The notes beneath the pieces were generated by a model that was not told the origin of the DNA, made no database searches, and saw nothing but the letters and a program-made list of their open reading frames with translations. Shown piece after piece: positions 1 through 10,250 of a stretch of DNA of 64,000 nucleotides; the first letter of the stretch is position 1; each line of letters starts with the position of its first letter. The DNA is from Colletes latitarsis. Taxonomy: Eukaryota; Arthropoda; Insecta; Hymenoptera; Colletidae. The position numbers were made by a program, and so were the translations under genes. The stretch spans positions 186,001 through 250,000 of the forward strand of contig NW_027488386.1 in the NCBI RefSeq assembly GCF_051014445.1. Reading direction: 5' to 3'.

Positions 1-1493
1 ACGTGATCCAAACCAGAAAAAAACCCAGGATCTGATCAACGAGTATGTCAAGTGTGCGACAGTATGATCCTGATGAGGGCTGATCCCAGACCTATCCCAG
101 ACCTAACATGCGTTATCCTCTAAAATATTGATCGAAACCAGGTTTAATCGACTGTTTTAGTGTGGTACCACTTTACTACGTGATCCAAAGCAAAAAAACC
201 CTCGATCAACTCAACATGCATGTTAAAACTGCGAAAGTAAGACCCTGATGAGGGCAAATCACAGACCTAACCTAGACCTAACATGCGTTAACCTCTAAAA
301 TATTGATGGAAACCAGGTTTAATTGACTGTTTCAGCGTGGTACCACATTACAACGTGATACAATCCAGAAACAGCCCAGGATCTAGCCATGAAGTATCAG
401 CAATATGCGAAAGTATGAGCCTGATGAGGGCAAATCCTAGACCTAACCCAGACCTAACATGCGTTATCCTCTAAAATATTTATCAAGACCAGGTTTAATT
501 GATTGTTTCTGTGTGGTCCCACATTACTACGTGATCCAAACCAGAAAAAACCCAGGGTCCGTTCAACAAGTATGTGAAGAATGCGAAAGTATGAGTCTGA
601 TGAGTGAAAATCCCAGGCCTAATCTAGACCTAACATGCGTTATCCTCAAAAATATTGATCAAAACCAGATTTAATTGACTGTTTCAGTGTGGTCCCACAT
701 TACTACGTGATCCAAACCAGAAAAAACCCAGGGTCCGTTCAACAAGTATGTGAAGAATGCGAAAGTATGAGTCTGATGAGTGAAAATCCTAGGCCTAACC
801 TAGACCTAACATGAATTATTCTCTAATATATTGATCAAAACCAGATTCAATTGACTGTTTCAGTGTGGTCCCACATTACTACGTGATCCAAACCTGAAAA
901 AACCCAGGGTCCGTTCTACATGTATGAGAAATATGCGAAAGAATGAGCCTGATGAGAGCAAATCCCAGACCTAACCTAGACCAAACATGAATTATTCTCT
1001 AAAATATTGATCGAAACCAGGTTTAATTGACTGTTTCAGTGTGGTCCCACATTACTACGTGATCCAAACCGGAAAAAACCCAGGATCCGTTCAAGAAGTA
1101 TGTGAAGAATGCGAAAGTGTGAGTCTGATGAGTGAAAATCCAAGGGCCTAACCTAGACCTAACATGAATTATTCTCTAAAATATTGATCAAAACCAGATT
1201 TAATTGACTGTTTGAGTGTGGTCCCACATTACTACGTGATCCAAACCAGAAAAAACCCAGGGTCCGTTCAACAAGTATGTGAAGAATGCGAAAGTATGAG
1301 TCTGATGAGTGAAAATCCCAGGCCTAATCTAGACCTAACATGCGTTATCCTCAAAAATATTGATCGAAACCTGGTTTAATCGACTGTTTCAGTGTGGTAC
1401 CATATTACTATGTGATCCAAACCAGAAAATAACCCAGGATCTGTTCAACGAGTATGTGAAGGGTGCGAAAGTATGAGTCTGACGAGGTCAAAT

Positions 1494-1515
1494 CCCAGAC
1501 CTATCCCAGACCTAA
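1494..1515 (+). repeat. telomere-like 11-bp dimer (type example, present in nearly every monomer)
   Basis: CCCAGACCTAT is followed directly by CCCAGACCTAA. The reverse complement of the unit is TTAGGTCTGGG, an expanded TTAGG-like motif. Across the array the pair varies as CCTAGACCTAA plus CCCAGACCTAA, CCCAGACCTAA plus CCTAGACCTAA, or with CCCAAACCTAA, always as two 11-mers at the same place in the monomer. Telomeric ancestry is inferred from resemblance only. Confidence 0.75.
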
Positions 1516-1837
1516 CTTGCGTTATCCTCTAAAATATTGATCGAAACCAGGTTTAATCGACTGTTTCAGTGTGGTACCACATTACTACCTGATCCAAACC
1601 AGAAAAAACCCGGGATCAGTTCAACAAGTATGTGAAAAACGCGAAAGTATGAGCCTGATTAGGGCGAATCCCAGACCTATCCCAGACCTAACTTGCGTTA
1701 TCCTCTAAAATATTGATCGAAGCCAGGTTTAATTGACTGTTTCAGCGTGGTACCACATTACTACCTGATACAATCCAGAAACAGCCCAGGATCTAGCCAT
1801 GAAGTATGAGAAATATGCGAAAGTATGAGCCTGATGA

Positions 1838-1853
1838 GGGCAAATCCTAGACC
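1838..1853. repeat. target-site duplication of E1 copy 1, left
   Basis: GGGCAAATCCTAGACC lies directly before the T run and recurs at 3535-3550 directly after the LINE's 5' end. The bases outside differ (A on the left, G on the right), which sets the length at 16 bp. Uninterrupted satellite elsewhere (for example near 45920-45945) reads through this site as CCTAGACC-TAACCC. Confidence 0.9.
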
Positions 1854-1894
1854 TTTTTTTTTTTTTTTTTTAACGTGGTGAAATCCTCATGGAC

Positions 1895-2027
1895 ACCCCG
1901 GCTCCCTGGGGGGGAGGCCGGGGTAGTGCCGGACTCTTACCGGCTAAAACACCACGGTGACCGCCTGCGCCCTTTATCTGGGGAGAGTCACGGGAACCAA
2001 ACTAGCGATACTACCGTGACTCTCCCC
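1895..2027 (-). other. E1 copy 1 3' UTR: two hairpins with CCACGGTGACC motif
   Basis: Hairpin 1 has arms 1895-1902 and 1917-1924 (ACCCCGGC/GCCGGGGT), with inner TCCC/GGGA pairing. Hairpin 2 has perfect 14-bp arms, 1980-1993 and 2014-2027 (GGGGAGAGTCACGG/CCGTGACTCTCCCC), and a 20-nt loop. Between them CTAAAAC precedes CCACGGTGACC at 1952-1962. The same order and spacing is seen in E2 at 31689-31850. A role in recognition of the RNA 3' end by its own reverse transcriptase is inferred, as known for 3' UTRs of related LINEs. Confidence 0.75.
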
Positions 2028-2383
2028 GTTGGCGCAACACCCTACTACGGGCCCTTCCCGGGGGAGGAGAAGCGATCCTCCTCCCCCAATGGGGGGCAAA
2101 CTAAACTGATTGCCCCCCGGCGACGCCGCGCGGTCACACGCGACGTCGCCCCCAATCGCGCCGTTGCTACTAGCCGCGACCGGGCCCCCACCCGATCGCG
2201 ACCACGGCTGCGGGGCCGGCTAACACTGCCGCCCCCGCTAGACGGGGCCCCTACCACGGGCCCCCGGTCCGGTGATAGGCTGGGTGCGAGGGGGAATGAG
2301 GGGATAAAGTCCCTCACCTCGCACCACAAACACCATCACCGACCCCTTCGCGCTCCCCCTGCCACGGGGAGCGGTGGAGGGTC

Positions 2384-3532
2384 TTACGGTCGGCGTCGCC
2401 GCCTGCCCCCCACCTCCTCTCGCGCCCTTTCGGCGTCCTCCTTCGCGGCCATGACCTCTTCACAAAACAAGGCCATGGCCGCCCACGCCTCCTTACTGCC
2501 GACCATCGCACGAATGACGGCCGGCAGCGAGAGGTCCGCTCCAATCGCTCTAATAAGGACACCGCGCTGCGCGGCCCACGCCGGGCAAAACTGCAGCGTG
2601 TGCTGCGCGGTGTCCTCCCTTCCCCTGCAATGATGGCACGCAGCCGTCGCCTCCCGCCCTATCCGATGCAGGTACTGACCGAAGCAACCGTGTCCGGTCA
2701 GTACCTGTGTCAGGCGGTAGGTGGGCGTACCCCAGCTACGGCCCACCCAGGCATAAAACTCTGGGCGGACCGCCGCGGCGACGCGATCATCCCGCTGGTC
2801 TGGCTTGGATAACCAGACCAGCCACCGACTATAGACGCGTCGCCGCGCCTGGCTTCGGGCCCTGGCGGCCTCCTCGCCGTGCGGGTCCACACCCCGCTGG
2901 CGAAGGTCGCAGAGGTTTTGATAGACCTCTGCGTCTTTTTTCGCCAGCAGGTGAAACGGTGCGGAACCCGCCAGCAAGGTGGCGGCTGTGTAGGAGATCG
3001 TGCGATAACCCCGCACGACTCTGTTGGCGACCAACCTCTGTAACCGACGGAGTACAAATGCACCCCGCCGATTGGCCATCAGACCGCCGGCCCATATAGG
3101 CGCGCCATAAAGCGCCATGGACCGGACGACTCCCAAATACAGCCGCCGTGCCGCCATGTTGGGTCCCCCGAGATTGGGCATTATGCGACCTAACGCGACC
3201 GCTGCCCTTTCAATACGGGGACCCAACCCTTCCAAATGATGCCCGAACCGCCAGTAGCTGTCGAGGGTGAGGCCCAGGTACTTCATCCGGCGCCCCACCC
3301 CGACTTGGGCTCCACCCACCCGTAGAGACGCCTGGCGCGGCACCCCTCGACCACTGACGTTACACAGCCAGATGGCCTCGGTCTTTTGGGGTGCCACGCG
3401 CAACCCCAGACGCTCTACCTCGGCGACGACTCGTGCCGTCCCTTCCTCCGCGAGGGCCACGGCCCTCCACCACGTATCCCCGCCGGCTATCACCAGGGTG
3501 TCGTCGGCATAACAAACCAACGACACGCCGAC
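2384..3532 (-). pseudogene. LINE ORF2 3' fragment: end of reverse transcriptase plus C-terminal zinc finger
   Basis: The frame is open from the element's 5' edge (first full codon 3532-3530, Val) to a stop at 2384, about 382 codons with no internal stop. It has no true start: the first methionine-like position at 3526 is a GTG inside the truncated reverse transcriptase. The sequence begins VGVSLVCYADDTL, the catalytic YADD motif (RT motif C), followed by the YLGLTLDSYWRF block, LPNLGGP-like and YGAPIWAGG blocks, and the CHHC-x8-H-x4-C finger near the end (CHHCRGREDTAQHTLQFC). It aligns throughout with residues of about 658 onward of the intact ORF2 at 32179-35361, at moderate identity. The endonuclease, the N-terminal RT motifs and ORF1 are missing, so it cannot mobilise itself. 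The 13-bp coding hairpin at 2669-2707 lies in the QVLTGHGCFGQYL stretch. Confidence 0.93.
2669..2707 (-). other. coding-region hairpin in E1 ORF2 (copy 1)
   Basis: Perfect 13-bp inverted repeat, CAGGTACTGACCG at 2669-2681 and CGGTCAGTACCTG at 2695-2707, with a 13-nt loop. It spans codons for QVLTGHGCFGQYL. A hairpin sits at the homologous codons of E2 (32523-32569) with compensating base changes. Other inverted repeats in the same frame are 2445-2453/2474-2482 (9 bp), 2794-2803/2813-2822 (10 bp) and 2908-2916/2925-2933 (9 bp). Confidence 0.7.
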
Positions 3533-3534
3533 GG

Positions 3535-3550
3535 GGGCAAATCCTAGACC
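3535..3550. repeat. target-site duplication of E1 copy 1, right
   Basis: Second copy of GGGCAAATCCTAGACC. The satellite resumes in register after it with TAACCCAAACCTAACATGCG. Confidence 0.9.
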
Positions 3551-3722
3551 TAACCCAAACCTAACATGCGTTATCCTCTAAAATATTTATCAAGACCAGG
3601 TTTAATTGAATGTTTCAGTGTGCTACCACATTACTACGTGAACCAAACCAGAAAAAACCCAGGATCAGTTCAACAAGTATGTGAAGAATGCGAAAGTATG
3701 AGTCTGATGAGTGAAAACCCCA

Positions 3723-6700
3723 GGGCTAACCTAGACCTAACATGCGTTATCCTCTAAAATATTGATCCAAACCAGGTTTAATGGACTGTTTCAGTGTGGC
3801 ACCACTTTACTACGTGATCCAAAGCAGAAAAAACCCTCGATCAGGTCAACATGTATGTTAAAACTGCGAAAGTATGTCCCTAATGAGGGCAAATCCCAGG
3901 CCTAACCTAGACCTAAAATGCGTTGTCCTCTAAAATATTTATCAAGACCAGGTTTAATTGAATGTTTCAGTGTGGTACCACATTACTACGTGATCCAATC
4001 CAGAAATAGCCCAGGATCTAGCCATGAAGTATGAGAAATATGCGAAAGTATGAGTCTGATGAGAGAAAATCCCAGGCCTAACCTAGACCTAACATGAATT
4101 ATTCTCTAAAATATTGATCGAAACCAGGTTTAATTGACTGTTTCAGTGTGGTACCACATTACTACGAGAACCAAACCAGAAAAAACCCAGGATCCGTTCA
4201 ACAAGTATGTGAAGAATGCGAAAGTATGAGTCTGATCAGTGAAAATCTCAGGCTTTTCCTAGACCTAACTTGCGTTGTCCTCTAAAATATTGATCGAAAC
4301 CAGGTTTAATGGACTGTTTCAGTGAGGCACCACTTTACTACGTGATCCAAAGCAAAAAAAACCCTCGATCAGGTCAACATGCATGTTAAAACTGCGAAAG
4401 TATGACCCTGATGAGGGCAAATCACAGACCTAACCTAGACCTAACATGCGTTATCCTCTAAAATATTGATGGAAACCTGGTTTAATTGACTGTTTCAGTG
4501 TTGTACTTCATTACTACGTGATGCAATCCAGAAAAAGCCCAAGATCTAGCCATAAAGTATGAGAAATATGCGAAACAGTGAGCCTGATGGGAGCAAATCC
4601 CTGACCTAACCTAGACCTACAATGAATTATTCTCTAAAATATTGATCAAAACCAGGTTTAATTGACTGTTTCAGTGTGGTACCACATTACTACGTGATCC
4701 AATCCAGAAATAGCCCAGGATCTAGCCATGAAGTATGAGAAATATGCGAAAGTATGACCCTGACGGGGGCAAATCCTAGACCTAACCCAGATCTAACATG
4801 CGTTGTCCTCTAAGATATTGATGGAAACTAGGTTTCATTGACTGTTTCAGTGTGGTACTACATTACTACGTGATGCAATCTAGAAAAAGCCCAGGATCTA
4901 GCCATCAAGTATGAGAAATATGAGAAGGAATGAGCCTGATGAGAGCAAATCCCAGACCTAACCTAGACCTAACATGAATTATTCTCTAAAATATTGATCG
5001 AAACCAGGTTTAATTGACTGTTTCAGTGTGGTCCCACATTACTACGTGATCCAAACCAGAAAAAACCCAGGGTCCGTTCAACAAGTATGTGAAGAATGCG
5101 AAAGTATGAGTCTGATGAGTGAAAATCCTAGGCCTAACCTAGACCTAACATGAATTATTCTCTAAAATATTGATCAAAACCAGATTTAATTGACTGTTTC
5201 AGTGTGGTCCCACATTACTACGAGAACCAAACCAGAAAAAACCCAGGATCCGTTCAACAAGTATGTGAAGAATGCGAAAGTATGAGTCTGACGAGGTCAA
5301 ATCCCAGACCTATCCCAGACCTAACTTGCGTTATCCTCTAAAATATTGATCGAAACCTGGTTTAATCGACTGTTTCAGTGTGGTACCACATTACTACCTG
5401 ATACAATCCAGAAACAGCCCAGGATCTAGCCATGAAGTATGAGAAATATGCGAAAGTATGAGCCTGATGAGGGCAAATCTTAGACCTAACCCAAACCTAA
5501 CATGCGTTATCCTCTAAAATATTGATCGAAACCGGGTTTAATTGACTGTTTCAGTGTGGTACCACATTACTACGAGAACCAAACCAGAAAAAACCCAGGA
5601 TCCGTTCAACAAGTATGTGAAGAATGCGAAAGTATGAGTCTGATCAGTGAAAATCTCAGGCTTTTCCTAGACCTAACTTGCGTTGTCCTCTAAAATATTG
5701 ATCGAAACCAGGTTTAATGGACTGTTTCAGTGTGGCACCACTTTACTACGTGATCCAAAGCAAAAAAAACCCTCGATCAGGTCAACATGCATGTTAAAAC
5801 TGCGAAAGTATGACCCTGATGAGGGCAAATCACAGACCTAACCTAGACCTAACATGCGTTATCCTCTAAAATATTGATGGAAACCTGGTTTAATTGACTC
5901 TTTCAGTGTTGTACTTCATTACTACGTGATGCAATCCAGAAAAAGCCCAAGATCTAGCCATCAAGTATGAGAAATATGCGAAAGAGTGAGCCTGATGGGA
6001 GCAAGTCCCTGACCTAACCTAGACCAACAATGAATTATTCTCTAAAATATTGATCAAAACCAGGTTTAATTGACTGTTTCAGTGTGGTACCACATTACTA
6101 CGTGATCCAATCCAGAAATAGCCCAGGATCTAGCCATGAAGTATGAGAAATATGCGAAAGTATGAGCCTGATGGGGGCAAATCCTAGACCTAACCCAGAT
6201 CTAACATGCGTTGTCCTCTAAGATATTGGTGGAAACTAGGATTCATTGACTGTTTCAGTGCGGTACTACATTACTACGTGATGCAATCTAGAAAAAGCCC
6301 AGGATCTAGCCATCAAGTATGAGAAATATGAGAAGGAATGAGCCTGATGAGAGCAAATCCCAGACCTAACCTAGACCTAACATGAATTATTCTCTAAAAT
6401 ATTGATCGAAACCAGGTTTAATTGACTGTTTCAGTGTTGTACTTCATTACTACGTGATGCAATCCAGAAAAAGCCCAGGATCTAGCCATCAAGTATGAGA
6501 AATTTGCGAAAGAATGAGCCTGATGAGAGCAAATCCCAGACCTAACCTAGACCTAACATGCGTTATCCTCTAAAATATTGAGCGAAACCAGGTTTAATGG
6601 ACTGTTTCAGTGTGGTACCACACTACTTCGTGATCCAAACCAGAGAAAGCCCAGGATCTGTTCAAGAAGTATGTGAAAAACGCTAACCTGTGAGCCTGAT

Positions 6701-6890
6701 GAGGGCAAATCTTAGACCTAACCCAGACCTAAGATGCGTTATCCTCTAAAATATTTATCCAGACCAGGTTTCATTGAATGTTTCAGTGTGGTACCACTTT
6801 ACTACGTGATCCAAACCATAAAAAACCCAGGATCTAGCCATCAAGTATGAGAAATATGCGAAAGAATGAGCCTGATGAGAGCAAATCCCA
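3723..6890 (+). repeat. 18-monomer higher-order repeat, copy 1 (3,168 bp)
   Basis: The unit begins GGGCTAACCTAGACC and recurs from 6891 at an offset of exactly 3,168 bp (18 x 176), and again from 14749. Diagnostic variants are kept between copies, for example GTGAGGCACC near 4320 and again 3,168 bp later. Inside the unit a weaker 8-monomer (1,408 bp) periodicity is visible: the block at 4141 matches that at 5549. Confidence 0.92.
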
Positions 6891-9800
6891 GGGCTAACCT
6901 AGACCTAACATGCGTTATCCTCTAAAATATTGATCCAAACCAGGTTTAATGGACTGTTTCAGTGTGGCACCACTTTACTACGTGATCCAAAGCAGAAAAA
7001 ACCCTCGATCAGGTCAACATGTATGTTAAAACTGCGAAAGTATGTCCCTAATGAGGGCAAATCCCAGGCCTAACCTAGACCTAAAATGCGTTGTCCTCTA
7101 AAATATTTATCAAGACCAGGTTTAATTGAATGTTTCAGTGTGGTACCACATTACTACGTGATCCAATCCAGAAATAGCCCAGGATCTAGCCATGAAGTAT
7201 GAGAAATATGCGAAAGTATGAGTCTGATGAGAGAAAATCCCAGGCCTAACCTAGACCTAACATGAATTATTCTCTAAAATATTGATCGAAACCAGGTTTA
7301 ATTGACTGTTTCAGTGTGGTACCACATTACTACGAGAACCAAACCAGAAAAAACCCAGGATCCGTTCAACAAGTATGTGAAGAATGCGAAAGTATGAGTC
7401 TGATCAGTGAAAATCTCAGGCTTTTCCTAGACCTAACTTGCGTTGTCCTCTAAAATATTGATCGAAACCAGGTTTAATGGACTGTTTCAGTGAGGCACCA
7501 CTTTACTACGTGATCCAAAGCAAAAAAAACCCTCGATCAGGTCAACATGCATGTTAAAACTGCGAAAGTATGACCCTGATGAGGGCAAATCACAGACCTA
7601 ACCTAGACCTAACATGCGTTATCCTCTAAAATATTGATGGAAACCTGGTTTAATTGACTGTTTCAGTGTTGTACTTCATTACTACGTGATGCAATCCAGA
7701 AAAAGCCCAAGATCTAGCCATAAAGTATGAGAAATATGCGAAACAGTGAGCCTGATGGGAGCAAATCCCTGACCTAACCTAGACCTACAATGAATTATTC
7801 TCTAAAATATTGATCAAAACCAGGTTTAATTGACTGTTTCAGTGTGGTACCACATTACTACGTGATCCAATCCAGAAATAGCCCAGGATCTAGCCATGAA
7901 GTATGAGAAATATGCGAAAGTATGACCCTGACGGGGGCAAATCCTAGACCTAACCCAGATCTAACATGCGTTGTCCTCTAAGATATTGATGGAAACTAGG
8001 TTTCATTGACTGTTTCAGTGTGGTACTACATTACTACGTGATGCAATCTAGAAAAAGCCCAGGATCTAGCCATCAAGTATGAGAAATATGAGAAGGAATG
8101 AGCCTGATGAGAGCAAATCCCAGACCTAACCTAGACCTAACATGAATTATTCTCTAAAATATTGATCGAAACCAGGTTTAATTGACTGTTTCAGTGTGGT
8201 CCCACATTACTACGTGATCCAAACCAGAAAAAACCCAGGGTCCGTTCAACAAGTATGTGAAGAATGCGAAAGTATGAGTCTGATGAGTGAAAATCCTAGG
8301 CCTAACCTAGACCTAACATGAATTATTCTCTAAAATATTGATCAAAACCAGATTTAATTGACTGTTTCAGTGTGGTCCCACATTACTACGAGAACCAAAC
8401 CAGAAAAAACCCAGGATCCGTTCAACAAGTATGTGAAGAATGCGAAAGTATGAGTCTGACGAGGTCAAATCCCAGACCTATCCCAGACCTAACTTGCGTT
8501 ATCCTCTAAAATATTGATCGAAACCTGGTTTAATCGACTGTTTCAGTGTGGTACCACATTACTACCTGATACAATCCAGAAACAGCCCAGGATCTAGCCA
8601 TGAAGTATGAGAAATATGCGAAAGTATGAGCCTGATGAGGGCAAATCTTAGACCTAACCCAAACCTAACATGCGTTATCCTCTAAAATATTGATCGAAAC
8701 CGGGTTTAATTGACTGTTTCAGTGTGGTACCACATTACTACGAGAACCAAACCAGAAAAAACCCAGGATCCGTTCAACAAGTATGTGAAGAATGCGAAAG
8801 TATGAGTCTGATCAGTGAAAATCTCAGGCTTTTCCTAGACCTAACTTGCGTTGTCCTCTAAAATATTGATCGAAACCAGGTTTAATGGACTGTTTCAGTG
8901 TGGCACCACTTTACTACGTGATCCAAAGCAAAAAAAACCCTCGATCAGGTCAACATGCATGTTAAAACTGCGAAAGTATGACCCTGATGAGGGCAAATCA
9001 CAGACCTAACCTAGACCTAACATGCGTTATCCTCTAAAATATTGATGGAAACCTGGTTTAATTGACTCTTTCAGTGTTGTACTTCATTACTACGTGATGC
9101 AATCCAGAAAAAGCCCAAGATCTAGCCATCAAGTATGAGAAATATGCGAAAGAGTGAGCCTGATGGGAGCAAGTCCCTGACCTAACCTAGACCAACAATG
9201 AATTATTCTCTAAAATATTGATCAAAACCAGGTTTAATTGACTGTTTCAGTGTGGTACCACATTACTACGTGATCCAATCCAGAAATAGCCCAGGATCTA
9301 GCCATGAAGTATGAGAAATATGCGAAAGTATGAGCCTGATGGGGGCAAATCCTAGACCTAACCCAGATCTAACATGCGTTGTCCTCTAAGATATTGGTGG
9401 AAACTAGGATTCATTGACTGTTTCAGTGCGGTACTACATTACTACGTGATGCAATCTAGAAAAAGCCCAGGATCTAGCCATCAAGTATGAGAAATATGAG
9501 AAGGAATGAGCCTGATGAGAGCAAATCCCAGACCTAACCTAGACCTAACATGAATTATTCTCTAAAATATTGATCGAAACCAGGTTTAATTGACTGTTTC
9601 AGTGTTGTACTTCATTACTACGTGATGCAATCCAGAAAAAGCCCAGGATCTAGCCATCAAGTATGAGAAATTTGCGAAAGAATGAGCCTGATGAGAGCAA
9701 ATCCCAGACCTAACCTAGACCTAACATGCGTTATCCTCTAAAATATTGAGCGAAACCAGGTTTAATGGACTGTTTCAGTGTGGTACCACACTACTTCGTG

Positions 9801-10234
9801 ATCCAAACCAGAGAAAGCCCAGGATCTGTTCAAGAAGTATGTGAAAAACGCTAACCTGTGAGCCTGATGAGGGCAAATCTTAGACCTAACCCAGACCTAA
9901 GATGCGTTATCCTCTAAAATATTTATCCAGACCAGGTTTCATTGAATGTTTCAGTGTGGTACCACTTTACTACGTGATCCAATCCAGGAATAGCCCAGGA
10001 TCTAGCCATGAAGTATGAGAAATATGCGAAAGTAAGAGCCTGATGAGGGCAAATCCTAGACCTATCCCAGACCTAACTTGCGTTATCCTCTAAAATATTG
10101 ATCGAAACCAGGTTTAATCGACTGTTTCAGTGTGGTACCACATTACTACGTGATCCAAACCATAAAAAACCCAGGATCTAGCCATCAAGTATGAGAAATA
10201 TGCGAAAGAATGAGCCTGATGAGAGCAAATCCCA
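6891..10234 (+). repeat. 18-monomer higher-order repeat, copy 2 with one extra monomer (3,344 bp)
   Basis: It matches copy 1 until about 9980. There a single extra monomer (about 9982-10157) is present before the last monomer (ACCATAAAAAACCCAGG) resumes. The length is 19 x 176 bp, as expected of unequal exchange by one monomer. Confidence 0.88.
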
Positions 10235-10250
10235 GACCTAACCTAGACCT

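Larger units (their letters stand above)
1..1853 (+). repeat. 176-bp satellite array, segment 1
   Basis: Tandem head-to-tail monomers of about 176 bp fill this stretch. Each monomer reads in order: ATGCGTTATCCTC box, TAAAATATTGATC, CAGGTTTAATTGACTG, a TGTGGTACCACA palindrome (for example 1570-1581), TACGTGATCCAAACCAG, a right half of two main types, GAGTCTGATGAG, and two telomere-like 11-mers such as 1494-1504 and 1505-1515. Short open frames of 63-81 codons recur with the repeat and are not genes. From about 1215 on, the sequence recurs 11,026 bp downstream. The segment ends in the target site of the first LINE. No other gene or RNA was seen. Confidence 0.97.
1854..3534 (-). mobile_element. 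E1 copy 1: 5'-truncated R1-clade LINE in satellite
   Basis: A GC-rich 1,681-bp insertion in the AT-richer satellite. Its 3' end is the 18-nt T run at 1854-1871, read as poly(A) on the minus strand. Its 5' end lies inside the reverse transcriptase just upstream of YADD, so it is a typical dead-on-arrival LINE copy. A 16-bp target duplication flanks it. The remaining parts are the C-terminal part of ORF2 (2384-3532) and a 3' UTR of about 510 nt with two hairpins. Protein similarity to the intact element at 31648-37623 places it in the same R1/TRAS/SART-like clade but in a clearly different family. The insertion point CC^TAA in the telomere-like part of the monomer matches the nick described for TRAS elements. 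Confidence 0.95.
1215..6889 (+). repeat. 11,026-bp-offset segmental duplication, copy 1
   Basis: This block of about 5.7 kb reappears at 12241-17915. It holds the last satellite monomers before the LINE, the truncated LINE itself, and one complete 18-monomer unit. The LINE coding frames give the same protein in both copies and the terminal T run is 18 nt in both. The left edge is set by mismatches at 1205 and 1214 against 12231 and 12240. The right edge is where copy 1 runs into another 18-mer and copy 2 runs into an 11-mer unit. Confidence 0.9.

Noticed and set aside
459..674. Recurrent 63-101-codon open frames (MRYPLKYLSRPGL and similar) throughout the array
   Set aside because: They are one satellite monomer read in one frame. 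The monomer is not a multiple of three, lengths follow the repeat, and variants include frame-changing indels without constraint. There is no sign of a real protein family.
1875..2633. 252-codon plus-strand frame across the E1 3' UTR and ORF2 end (also at 12901)
   Set aside because: Antisense shadow in GC-rich DNA. It is low-complexity and overlaps the well-supported reverse-transcriptase frame and UTR.
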